Shown piece after piece: positions 1 through 10,131 of a stretch of DNA of 64,000 nucleotides. The notes under the pieces were generated by a model. It was given only the letters and a program-made list of their open reading frames with translations. It had not been told where the DNA came from and searched no databases. Every line of letters starts with the position of its first letter. Position 1 is the first letter of the stretch. The position numbers and the translations under genes were made by a program. This DNA is from Pyrenopolyporus hunteri (taxonomy: Eukaryota > Ascomycota > Sordariomycetes > Xylariales > Hypoxylaceae), in assembly GCA_902806595.1 (NCBI GenBank), contig CADCXC010000019.1:1-64000 (forward strand), in the 5' to 3' direction.

Positions 1-174
1 AAGCCTAACCCTAACCTAACCCTAGCCTAACCTAACCTAACCTAACCTAACCTAACCTAACCTAACCTAACCTAACCTAACCTAACCTAACCTAACCTAA
101 CCCTAACCCTAACCTAACCTAACCCTAACCCTAACCCTAACCCTAACCCTAACCTAACCCTAACCCTAACCCTA
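1..174. repeat. Telomeric repeat array (CCCTAA/CCTAA)
   Basis: C-rich telomere strand at the 5' end, as expected at the left end of a chromosome. Hexamers CCCTAA, standard for filamentous fungi, are mixed with pentamers CCTAA. Positions 26-100 are 15 uninterrupted pentamers, and the hexamer dominates again from about 101. The array stops abruptly at 174 and passes into AT-rich DNA. The pentamer block is either real telomerase slippage or a base-calling artefact. Confidence 0.97.
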
Positions 175-327
175 TTTTTGGAAAAGTGACTTTTAATTCG
201 TATAAAATCGACGCATATAATATATATTTAAAAATTAATTTACATTATTTTCGAAAGGTAACTATTACTATATAAAATTTTAATAATATAAAAATAAATT
301 TTATACTTTTTTTCGTTATTAAGTTTT
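175..327. other. AT-rich subtelomeric strip, RIP-like
   Basis: Very AT-rich strip between telomere and first gene. By hand, about half of its few cytosines are in CpG, as in the AT-rich core near 46 kb. No gene. It probably holds the 3' end of the neighbouring kinase-like gene and a remnant of a repeat-mutated sequence. Confidence 0.6.
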
Positions 328-1935
328 TTAGCACGGTGCGTGGAAAAGGATTTCTTGACAAATTCCTTTTACGGACTCGTTGCTTTCGAAATGATCATTA
401 TAGAACAATTGGTGTCTGTTAAGTATTGCGTAAGGCAGGTGAGTGGTTAAATCTTGCAAAGTTGGCCGTTTCTCTGCGTCTACCGCTAAACATGCAGCAA
501 CGAGCGTTACCAGCCATTCGTCAGCTTGGTTCGCTACGCTGCCATCGAGATGGTATAATGCGTGGCCCCATGTTTCGATAACCTCACCGACCATCTTGAA
601 GTTCGTGGTGTTGCCGTCGGGCAATTTATGTAATATGCGCATATTCATGCAGATTAAAGCGGCCATGAGCTGCTAAATCATTAGTTTGTCTTGAACATTA
701 TCTACCCAGAGTGTTGGCAGATACTGGTGTAGGTAGGTGTGTCGTTACCTTTCCGACTTGGAAGACGTTGGCTGGTACGGCCCATTTCTGACCATGTCCG
801 TAATCCCAGTTATACGCTTGACCAAAGTCGATAACCTTTAGTATCGGGGTGATATCATGTTCGCCGTACGGTATAAACTCTCCTAGAAGGACTTGGTTGA
901 GGTAAGACCGTCAGTTTTCTGCATTGATGTAGTTTCTCCGGGGATCCCTAGAGCACATACCATTCCCGTCGTGGAGGTCGGCGTGTTCTAATTCTCCAGC
1001 TGGTGTTAATGGAATTGGGACTTCGAGCTCCACCAAGCCGTCGGTACGATTCCTTGGCCACTAAGTATAGGTGATAAAAAACAAATCAGTAATGAACAGA
1101 ACTGAACCCTAGCCGCCGAGTATAGCGAGATATGCGTGTAAATGTTGACGTTGGACCAAGGTATAGTGGAGTGGAAGGTTAAAGTGTCGGCGGATACGAA
1201 GACGTTAAGGGTTAGGGAGAAGCCGGAGGAAGAGGCGGTCGAAAGCAACAAACGCTAGTCCCTGCTGCCGCTGCTACTACTACTTACAGCCATGCCGCAA
1301 CAAGCTCTTATCACTATAGGTACGCCTGTTAGCCGGATAAGAGCAATTACCTGCAGAGTTTCTATGCCAGGTAGGGGACAGTCGGGGGGTTTAATCGACC
1401 AAGTTCCTGGACGAATGTGGAATTATCAACGACTTACTACATAAGAAAAACCTCCAGAGCAGACGGTTCGGCAACCGCGTTATCCCTAGCTCTACAGCGT
1501 TGAGGATGAAATTCCCCAGGGTGCCGTTCTCTATCCATTCTAAGATGATCCACTCCCCGCCCAAGTTGTATTTCTGCAAAGGATTGTCTCGGATGTCGAC
1601 GATCTGGACTATGTGCATAGCACCTCGCAATCTCTACATGTTTGCGTCGGGTCAAACTTTTTTAGCCTTCCCTCATGATTTCTTCGGCGACTTACCATGA
1701 TATATTCTCTTTCGTTCCTCATGGCTTCCTCGGCAACCTTACCTGGCAAAGACTTTTTAACTATGAATTGGGTTATGCCCGGCCTCTCCCTGTCTATGTA
1801 CTGCACGCGGTGAGCGGACCCGTAGGTCCCGTTGGCGATCATGCGGCCATACACGAAACGATTGTCGTTGGAGAAGCACTCCTTGAGCGCTTGGGCATCT
1901 TTCTCGATGTTCCGGCGAATTCTTTCCTCGCTCAT
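328..1935 (-). CDS. Protein-kinase-like protein, six exons, next to telomere
   Basis: Spliced model of 348 aa: exons 1935-1696, 1633-1438, 1313-1288, 1060-961, 891-749 and 669-328; all phases join and no stop interrupts. Introns start GTAAGT, GTAAGT, GTAAGT, GTATGT and GTAACG. Kinase landmarks appear in order: glycine loop NGTYGSAHRV (residues 35-44), lysines in IVKKS (60-61), a helix-C-type glutamate (EREY, about 75), catalytic loop HADLHDGN (180-187) with Asp182, DFG (209-211), and a C-lobe EKRPT motif. The family and substrate cannot be named; the HxDLHxGN loop resembles kinases of uncertain specificity that are common in fungal accessory regions. Exon 3 is only 26 nt. The stop codon lies 154 bp from the telomeric repeats, and all expected catalytic residues are intact. 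The kinase call is firm; exact splice sites are inference. Confidence 0.85.
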
Positions 1936-2806
1936 CTTGGCGCTTAGTGTATAGGTAATGCACGAAAATAATCTTTAGTGTTGTGGCTGGGTAAACAGGC
2001 CCAATCTTGTATTTTAATTGGGAGCCGCCCGGCTCTCGTCATTGTTCTCGCGTGTAACTAAGCAATCCCATTGCGGCAGAATTGGATCAAAAGTTCCTGT
2101 TGGTTGTAAGCCCGGATTTGTCGTTAGCATAACAATGGACTAAGGTACTTGACTAGGTACGCAGGTAATTACCTAGACAAGGATCTCCTTAACTTAATGA
2201 GTTCATTGTCTGTTATATCATAAATGTGCTGATCTACTAGGGGACGGTGGCTTTAAATCATAAGATATCCGGCTACTTAGGTCTTTTTTCGGTCTGAACG
2301 GGAAATCTTTTTTTCTCCCGGATACGAATTATCTAGGACACGTTCCGTTACGGCCTTACTCGTCCGACAATGTCGCTCCGAGGTCAGTCTATTGACTAAG
2401 AGTGATTCTAAAAGACTTGCTAATATTGCTAGATAGAGAGGCGTTCATATGCTACTAGTCTGATTGGGAGGACCTCGTGGCGGGGTTACGTGCTGGGAAT
2501 CTTATTTGTGGTGGTGTACGGCTATGAATTTCATATTCTATTCAATATAATCGTAGATAAGTACCTTGGAGACACGAGGTAGCTCAGGTAATAATTACTA
2601 TGAAGAGAGGGGCTTGCGTACGTTGCCCATGCATATTCCCCTAAACCAACACCGCAAAGATAAAGTCCCAACCTAGGGAAACACTATCATAATTATCATC
2701 GTGATCGTTGCCCTGTCCCCATTCCCCCTGAATTAATTTCGTAAGATGCAAAGCTTTACCGCGTATGATTAGATAATGCCGGAAATCAAAGCCCCCTTCC
2801 TAAGCT
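1936..2806. other. Intergenic, upstream of kinase gene
   Basis: About 870 bp between the convergently unrelated kinase start and the IRG GTPase stop. No open frame of useful length, no tRNA and no obvious repeat seen. It should hold the kinase promoter. Confidence 0.6.
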
Positions 2807-4089
2807 TTAAGGGGATCCCAAGAGGCCTAACCTCTCCAGAAACAAAGCCTCGTCGATGACTCGCTCGTATGGGTCTTCGGGTGGCGGAGAACCATTGACG
2901 AGTTGGAGAACACCCATTTCGGAAACGATGTAATCGGTTACAGACACGGCTAATTCCTCGGCTAAGCCTGTCTCGTTCCTCGCGTTATAGGCGACGGTGT
3001 CTGCCCGGACGGCGCTGATGTAGCCTTCGCGTGCTACGTCGACGCTTTCTCTCATCCTCCTCTTACGGTTCCTGATGTGCATATCTGCTTTGGAGCGTAC
3101 GACGACGCATTCTTGTTTTCTATATTTGCAGAGTCTCAGAATCCGCAGGTCCGACTATCCGACGAGTTAGTAGATGCCCCCTCTCCCCGGCTGAATTTAT
3201 ATGGTGCGGGTGATACGTACTTCGGTCAGTGTCGTATCGTGGACTAGCACGATCTTGTCGAAGATGAAGAGGCTATGGTCGTAGTAATACTTCCAGGCCG
3301 TTATTCTGTCGGTGCCTGCCCCTGGAACGTCGTACCAGACTATGTTCTCATGCAGGTTATCTCTGTATTTATCTCGCTTGGAAGTTGTCTCAACCTCGCC
3401 TACTTCTGCCAGCGTCGGGTCACCGGGCGTCAGACCGCGTAGTGCGTTGATTAGGGTAGACTTCCCCATACCGCGATTTCCGACGAGAACGATATTTATG
3501 CGTCCTTCCTCGTATCCAGCCTCGGCCCTGGCATTTTCGATGTCGGTATCGCTGAGATCACGCTCTAACGGGATACCGCTGTGGCCCTCATGGTCAGTAT
3601 GTGTCGTCGTAATCCCCCATCCTCCACGTCCAACGCTGAGGAACTAAGATCACGAAAAGGAAGATGATTGTATGTGAAGACGCCACGAAATGGGACGAAA
3701 GGGGATAATGGGAGACTCAGACCCTGTAAGAGGACGATAGGTATACGACGGACTTACAGTTCCCTCAGACCTCGCTCTAGCCTTTCTCTACGTTCTGCTT
3801 CCTCTCTTGCGAGGCGTTCTTGCTCTAAGGCTCGGCGGGATTCCTCGACCTCGTGTTCTGCTTCTTCCCGGGCTAGGCGCTCCTGTTTCTCGGCGTGGCG
3901 AGCCTCTAGGGCTCTGCGTTCCGCATCCTGTCTGGCTACTTCTTGGGCCTCTTCTTGAGCGCGATGCCTATCCCTTTCTAGAGCGGCGCTCATCCGGGCT
4001 TCCTTTAAGGAGCTTATTAGAAATGCGGCCACGGCGAAGATGATACCTGGAGAGTTGTAAGATGTAAGTGAATTTGAACGGAGTTTCAT
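2807..4089 (-). CDS. IRG-type (interferon-inducible-GTPase-like) protein with coiled coil
   Basis: Three-exon model of 364 aa: exons 4089-3758, 3635-3221 and 3154-2807, with introns GTAAGT...CAG and GTACGT...TAG, the second with a perfect CTACTAAC-type branch point. The N terminus has a short hydrophobic stretch (about residues 15-28) and then a long Glu/Arg/Ala-rich coiled coil (about 33-110). The GTPase domain follows: P-loop GNRGMGKST (163-171), DVPGAG switch (213-218) and a G4-type SKAD (270-273) within VVVRSKADMHI. This combination, with the LINALRG helix, is characteristic of the IRG (p47) family, known in vertebrates for acting on vacuole membranes and present in fungi with unknown roles. 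The hydrophobic start plus coiled coil suggests a membrane-associated oligomerising GTPase (inference). The start codon could lie further downstream. Confidence 0.85.
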
Positions 4090-5475
4090 TTCAGCAAAAT
4101 CGAATTAATACCAGCCATATTGACTCCTTTCTCCGTCCTTGTTCTTAGAGCGGTTGTAGATGCTATTGAAGAGAGTTCGCTTCACGGGAACGGCTAGAGA
4201 GAACAGCAATGGAGGTAGAATCTCAAGCGACGGATGAACGTTGCGTTGGGAGCTTGGCAGACGATATTCAGGTTGATGATTTAGGGGTCTGGTTGTTAAT
4301 AGTTTTACGAAAATAACAGTTTCGTAATATTCGCCTCCTAATTAACAGTACCATGGAATATAGAGATAATAGTGGCTGGTCACATCTCAGATTAATATAT
4401 TTTACTGTTAGGCTTGGGCAGCAAACTACGGAAACCGGTGTGACCGTACAGTGAGGGGTGTAATGCTGTTTCGCGAATCGTTTTGCCAGCTGGTCAATAT
4501 TAGTATTGAAGAATATTGCGATTACAGTCAAGTGCTTTATTTGTGTAACTTTCTAGCTGATATCGTACAGTTTCTGGAGAGACGTGGAGTTCCGCGGCCG
4601 TAAGTAAAACGAGGATATGGCGAAGGCGACGGTGATGACTTGGACCAGTAGGCCGTGCTGATTATATCGGCAAGGCTGATTTGAATCGACGTTCGCGATC
4701 TCAGGGCTGCTCTAGCCGCCGGATGAAGTCACTAATCATATATCACGTAATACGATGTCCGAAATGTTGCTGTCGGGCATGCTGGGTGCGATGAAATGGA
4801 TGCTGAGCCGAACGGGAAATCGAAAGAAATACACAATACATACAACTACGTAGGTATGTACTCTACTGACTGCGTACCTAACTGGAGGATATACCTCCTT
4901 TGTTAATCGAAACCGAATCAAAGCGTACCCGTACCCGGCGTAGGTGTCGGTAAGAGCGTGACCTACTCGGCACATATCCAGGTACACGGGCCAAGTATTA
5001 ACTATTACTCTGGCGAGTAAAGGCTAAGCTGGGGAATAACTTGGTCGTTATATGAGAGGGTTAGTCTCTTTTAAATGTTGATAACCAGGGTTTCGGGGAA
5101 ACATCTCCTGGGGTCGATATGTCGCGACGACACAGCTGGACAAAATGTAGATGGGTGGTGTTAGAACATTACTAAGCTTCCTGGCGGTTCTGGGTAGGGG
5201 CATTCGAAGCCCTATCTTTCTGTAGAGCACCGCTACTCTGACCAGCACACGCATACCTAGGTACATATACTTTTGTGTGTCTCCTCGCGAGAAGAAAAAG
5301 TAAAAGGGAAGGGGGAAGAGGCGCAAACGGCAAGGCCCGACAGAGAGAAGGAAGACGCGACGAGGTGAAGGCGGTAGAAATTCAAATATATAATATGGGT
5401 ATCGTTGTCTATAATCCAGGTACTGAGATCGCTGAACAGTAAAATCATATTTAGACGTCCTTAGCGTCGTGTCCC
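4090..5475. other. Intergenic, no gene seen
   Basis: About 1.4 kb between IRG GTPase and SPT14. Short frames at 4268-4531, 4736-4987 and 5048-5521 on the minus strand have no family resemblance or splice support. No repeat of note. The IRG promoter lies at its left edge and the SPT14 3' end at its right edge. Confidence 0.55.
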
Positions 5476-6997
5476 CTAGTCGTTGTCGTCTCTGCCGGAG
5501 TCGAACTGCTTCCGCGGCCAATCCCGGGCGATGTCGATCTGGTCCCTAGGCCAGAACCACTCGCAGAGAACAAAGATCAGATAGTCGATGATGACGCACA
5601 GGCAGAAAAGCTTGCCGGCCCAGACGCCGCAACCGTAGTAGCGCTTGAGCCGGTCGATGAGGGCAAAGTTCCGGCCGCGGGTTGCGTGCCAATGCGGGTC
5701 GTGGTTTACGTCGAAGCCGTAGAATTCGGCCTCGGTGATGTCGCCTGAGATGCCCCGGTATACGCGCTCGGTGCGCTTCGCTACGTTCGTCCACGAGTAC
5801 ATGGCCTTGACCTGCTCGTGGAACTTCTCAGTGCGGACCTTGTTGGCGCGGAGGGCGGCGATGGCCCTCCCGGTGGCCGCGACCAGGTCGTCCTCTTCGG
5901 GCTTTGCGAAAACGGTCATGTGCGAGGGGAGCACCTCGGGGATGCCGCCGACGGCCGTGCAGACCACGTACAAGCCGCAGCTGGCGGCTTCGACGATGAC
6001 GGTGCCGAAAGCTTCGGTCAGGCTGGGGTGCAGGTAGATGTGGCCCCTCACCATCACGTCCCGCACATTCTCGTGCCGCACGGGCCCCAGCATCTCGACT
6101 TTGTCCTGCAGGACGTTCTGTTCGATCATCTGCTCCATCTCGATAGCCTTAGGCCCGGAGCCGGCGACGACGAAGCGCGTGTTCGGGTGGTTCTCGAGGA
6201 TCCGCGGGATGGCCGCTGTCAAGAGATCGGTCCCCTTGTTGTAGAAGAGGCGGCTGATGACCACGATCGTGAGGGTGTCGTTGGGGCCGAGGGGGTGCGC
6301 CGGCAAGGGGTGCTGGACGAACGTCATGCTCGCGGGATCCGGACGGGGTAAGGGCTTGAAGTTCTCGGAGACGACGGCGTTGGGGATGACGGAGACCATG
6401 AGGGGATCCAGGGCCGCTCTAAGGACGGTGTTTTCCTTGCTTAGGTTCGGAAGATGTCAGCGTAAAGTTCGAGGCGGGGAGAGGGGAAGGGAGGGGGGGA
6501 AAGAAGAGTAGATACCATGTATTGCTGACACAGATTACGTGGTCGACGTCGCTCAACGTAAACTTCAACAGCTTGTTGGTCAAGATGCTCGCGGCGTCAG
6601 CGAAACCGAATAGCGAATGGTCCGTAAAGACGGTTCGCAACCCCATCGTCCTGGCGTGCAACATGGCCTCCTGGCAGAGGCTGCTCAGGCTGGCGTGGCC
6701 GTGGACGATCTCGATCCGTTCTCGGATGATGATATTTCGGAATAGGGGGAAGAAGGAGAAGACGGTGGGGAACGTAGCGGATCGGTAGATGACGGCGAAG
6801 GGAACGTGGAAGACCTTGATGCCGTTGGTTAGGTAGCGGACACCCTTCCGGTCCTCGTAGGCATGGGTTATCACGATGACCTTATGCCCCCGATCGACTA
6901 ACTTGGTGGCGAGCTGGTAGATGTGGCTCTCGATACCTCCAGGCTGGGGGAAGAAGAAATCGCTAACCATAGCGATGTTGTACGTTCGGTGCGGCAT
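5476..6997 (-). CDS. spt14: GPI N-acetylglucosaminyltransferase catalytic subunit (PIG-A/GPI3)
   Basis: Two exons, 6997-6516 and 6439-5476, give 481 aa. The intron (76 nt, GTATCT...CTAAG) restores the family segment SNTCKENTVLRAALDP across the junction. SPT14/PIG-A transfers GlcNAc from UDP-GlcNAc to phosphatidylinositol on the cytosolic face of the ER, the first step of GPI anchor synthesis. The N-terminal glycosyltransferase fold has the nucleotide-sugar region DFFFPQPGGIESH. The GT4 EX7E motif (EAFGTVIVE) precedes GIPEVLP. A single hydrophobic segment near the C terminus (CVIIDYLIFVL) is the ER anchor. I chose ATG 6997 because homologues begin MPHRTYNIAMVSDFFFP; an in-frame ATG at 7057 would add 20 residues. 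The gene is divergent from DBP6. Confidence 0.95.
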
Positions 6998-7563
6998 CGT
7001 GGCGGGTGGTGGATGGAGTATCGAGGAGAATTCCGAGTCATGTTCGAGGATTATCAAGGTCCTCCACGATGGGTAGGGGGTATTGCGACGGTTGCTGTCG
7101 TATGTGGTGATCGCTGTTCTCGGTCATCAGATACACCGATGGATACCTAGGTAAGTAGGTAGGTAGGTATCTAGATAGGTACCGAGTCTGGTGCTTCTGC
7201 TATGGTTTCGATGTGGTTGGTCGAAGCGGAAGTTATCGTAACTTTCTGGAGTGTAACGAGGAGGAGAAGCGGATCGGTAGGTTCTAAGCACAATCGATAA
7301 GAGATATGCAGGTACCGCGACAAAGAACTGGCAGATGTACTGTACATACCATATATGTACCGGGTAAGTAAGTACCTAAATTAGAAGGCGGTCAAGTTTT
7401 TATATTTCCATGCGGCGGCAGAATTAATATCCCACGCAGTATCGCATTAGACTTTCAATTCATCACCTTGAAGAATTGCACTCTACGCGCTTAGATTTTC
7501 GTCCCTGATTCCGATGCGCTTCTAATGCACTTCTGATGCACTTTAGGCCTACAGCGAGCACCT
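6998..7563. promoter_or_regulatory. Divergent promoter region spt14/dbp6
   Basis: 566 bp shared upstream region between the two housekeeping genes. It contains a run of GGTA tetramers with palindromic ends at about 7141-7184 (TACCTAGGTA-type), which recurs throughout the window. No clear TATA box. Confidence 0.5.
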
Positions 7564-10131
7564 ATGTATGCTAGATACATCCCTCCTCCCAGAGGACCTG
7601 CTCAGAGTCTAGACGTGCAGCAGGTCGTTAAACCGCCTCTGAGCCCCCCAGCGAAACCGCAACCCACTTCTTATGCCAGATATATTCCACCTTCGAAGAG
7701 CTCTCCCAGCCAATCTGGTTATGGCCAACCCTCCCACCACGTCCGTTTTGAGCAAAATAACGATGACAAGGAACCCCCGAAGAAGAAAGCGAAGCTGACG
7801 GAGAGCGACCGCAGCGCTCCGAAGCTGAAAAGAAAGGCGGAGAGTTCGAAAACGTCCAAACGGGGACCGCAGCCTAGCGCGGAGGATCCAGGTGAATCAG
7901 CCCGTGGCGAGTCCCCCGTTTTGCCAGCGACCCAGGATGGGGCAATCCGGGACGAGACTATAAATTTGGGTACGACAGATCAGAGTGCTTTAGATGGCCT
8001 CCCGGATCCGGCTGGCCAGGTTCGGGAGAAAAGGGGGAAAAAGAAAACGAAAAGGGAGGATCCGCCTAGGATTCAGAGCGATGTGGTAGAAGAAACCCCA
8101 GTGCGGCACCGGACGGTGTTAGAGAAAGCGGCGAAGTCGATACGAGCATTCCCACCGCAGTTAGTGAAGAACCACGACGAAAATGTAACGACACGAGACA
8201 CGCCCGACGGTGATGGTCGTACGGAGATGGGGGTCGGCGATGCGACTACGAACGTGGGCGTTGATGTGGACGTGGACGCGGACGCGGACGCAGCCGAAGT
8301 TCACGGACTCCAACCGCTACCCCAGCCTCGGCCCGCCGTCCCCGATACCATGAAGCCGATGTATGAAACGCTGCCGCTGTGGTTGGCGAGGCCGGTCCGC
8401 GTTTCCCCTCAGTCTGTCAAGTCCTTTACGGACCTAGGACTTTCTCCGGATCTAGGAATTACTCCGGAAGTCGCCGAGAGGCTGGCTGCGAATGGGTATG
8501 AGCAGGCGTTCGCCATACAGACCGCCGTGATCCCGCTGCTTCTCCCTCATCACGATAAGAAGATGCACGGCGATATTCTGGTCTCCGCCGCGACTGGCTC
8601 GGGAAAGACCCTAGCTTATACTCTACCCCTGATTCGGGATTTGAGCTACGGTAATCGTCACCTCACAAGACTTCGCGCCGTGATCGTCCTTCCGACACGA
8701 GAGCTCGTTAAGCAGGTTCAGCTGGTGTGCGAACAGTGTGCGGGCGTATTCGCTCTCAACGGCATTAGGAGGAGAGTCCGCATCGGCATCGCAATGGGCA
8801 GCCAATCCGTTGACCAAGAGCAGACGGCCCTCGTCGAGAGGGAAGAGCAATACGACCCCGAGTCCTACGCCGAACGCAACAGGAGGATTGCGTCCAAGGG
8901 TGGATACGGTTCTGGCACGGAGGGCGATGAGAGTTACGATACGGAAGACGAGGAGAGAGCGGCCATTCAAAAAAGGGAAGACAATATCAGGACCTTACCC
9001 GAACACGCAGTCGCTTACAAGTCTAAGGTCGACGTCCTCATTTGCACCCCCGGCAGGCTGGTAGAGCATATAAAATATACCCCAGGGTTTTCCTTGGATT
9101 TCGTCCGTTGGCTCGTCGTTGACGAAGCCGACAAACTACTCGGTCAGAATTTCCAGCAGTGGCTTGGCGTGATCATTCCTCTGCTACAATCGGGCGACAT
9201 GGGCTTACGGAATCTTAAGCAATCCAACTTGTCGGGGGTCCGGAAGGTAGTCCTCAGCGCCACGATGACGAGAGATCTCGATCGCCTGGAGGGGCTGAAG
9301 CTTCGTCGGCCGACGCTGGTCATGCTCGAGGGTTCGGGGAATTCCGAGACCAAGGCGGCGGTAAGCCGAGCTGATCTTACGCTCCCCGACTCCCTCCAAG
9401 AAGCGGCTGTCAAGGTGGGTGACCCCAACCTCAAGCCGCTCTTCCTCCTAGACCTGCTCCGTAGCGAGTACTTGACAGGACGTCCGGACCACGATAGGGC
9501 TGGGCGGGAGCTATCAGACGATGAAACTTCGTCGTCTGGCTCCGACTCAGAACCTGACTCAGGCTCGGAAGTATCGTTCAAGCCTCCTGGTGTCAACCTC
9601 ACCGAATCGGCCGTGCCTAGCATCCTAATCTTTACGAAGTCGAATGAGGCCGCTCTGCGCCTCTCGCGCCTTTTGTCGTTGCTTTCGCCAACGCTAAGCC
9701 CCCGCATAGGCACGCTTACCTCGACAACGCCGTACGCAACGCGGAGGCGAACCATCCGATCCTTCTTAGCTGGAAAATTACGTACCCTCGTCGCGTCCGA
9801 CCTCGTCGCCCGCGGCATAGATCTACCCTCCCTCGATCACGTCATTAATTACGATATGCCTTCGAGCGTGGCTTCGTACGTCCACCGCGTAGGCCGTACC
9901 GCCCGGGCTGGCAAAGTGGGTAAAGCGTGGACGCTTTTTACAAACTCGGAGGCGAGGTGGTTTTGGAACGAGATAGCCGGCGAAGCTACCATTCAAAGAA
10001 GCAAGAAAGTGGAACGCGTTAGAGTGACCGAGGAGAAGGAAGATGAGTTCGAGAGGAAGGTAGCCGCTTACGAGTTGGCACTTGCGAAGCTCGGAGAGGA
10101 AGCGAGCGAATGGACGAACCAAGGGCGATGA
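7564..10131 (+). CDS. dbp6: ATP-dependent RNA helicase DBP6 (DDX51-type)
   Basis: Single exon, 855 aa. DEAD-box helicase of early 60S ribosome assembly in the nucleolus. Residues 1-260 are a charged, low-complexity extension with a Lys-rich nuclear-targeting type stretch (EPPKKKAKL) and two YARYIPP repeats near the start. The helicase core has the Q-motif region (GYEQAFAIQ), Walker A AATGSGKT (about 342-349), PTREL, CTPGR, DEAD (520-523), SAT (565-567) and HRVGRTAR (774-781). Acidic inserts lie inside the core at about 440-470 and 645-670 (Ser/Asp/Glu-rich), as expected for DBP6/DDX51 rather than other DEAD proteins. Length fits the filamentous-fungal family. Confidence 0.94.
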   Translation: MYARYIPPPRGPAQSLDVQQVVKPPLSPPAKPQPTSYARYIPPSKSSPSQSGYGQPSHHVRFEQNNDDKEPPKKKAKLTESDRSAPKLKRKAESSKTSKRGPQPSAEDPGESARGESPVLPATQDGAIRDETINLGTTDQSALDGLPDPAGQVREKRGKKKTKREDPPRIQSDVVEETPVRHRTVLEKAAKSIRAFPPQLVKNHDENVTTRDTPDGDGRTEMGVGDATTNVGVDVDVDADADAAEVHGLQPLPQPRPAVPDTMKPMYETLPLWLARPVRVSPQSVKSFTDLGLSPDLGITPEVAERLAANGYEQAFAIQTAVIPLLLPHHDKKMHGDILVSAATGSGKTLAYTLPLIRDLSYGNRHLTRLRAVIVLPTRELVKQVQLVCEQCAGVFALNGIRRRVRIGIAMGSQSVDQEQTALVEREEQYDPESYAERNRRIASKGGYGSGTEGDESYDTEDEERAAIQKREDNIRTLPEHAVAYKSKVDVLICTPGRLVEHIKYTPGFSLDFVRWLVVDEADKLLGQNFQQWLGVIIPLLQSGDMGLRNLKQSNLSGVRKVVLSATMTRDLDRLEGLKLRRPTLVMLEGSGNSETKAAVSRADLTLPDSLQEAAVKVGDPNLKPLFLLDLLRSEYLTGRPDHDRAGRELSDDETSSSGSDSEPDSGSEVSFKPPGVNLTESAVPSILIFTKSNEAALRLSRLLSLLSPTLSPRIGTLTSTTPYATRRRTIRSFLAGKLRTLVASDLVARGIDLPSLDHVINYDMPSSVASYVHRVGRTARAGKVGKAWTLFTNSEARWFWNEIAGEATIQRSKKVERVRVTEEKEDEFERKVAAYELALAKLGEEASEWTNQGR

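Noticed and set aside
5818..6351. 177-aa plus-strand frame opposite spt14
   Set aside because: Antisense of the conserved glycosyltransferase domain.
9144..9818. 224-aa minus-strand frame within dbp6
   Set aside because: Antisense shadow of a GC-rich helicase gene.
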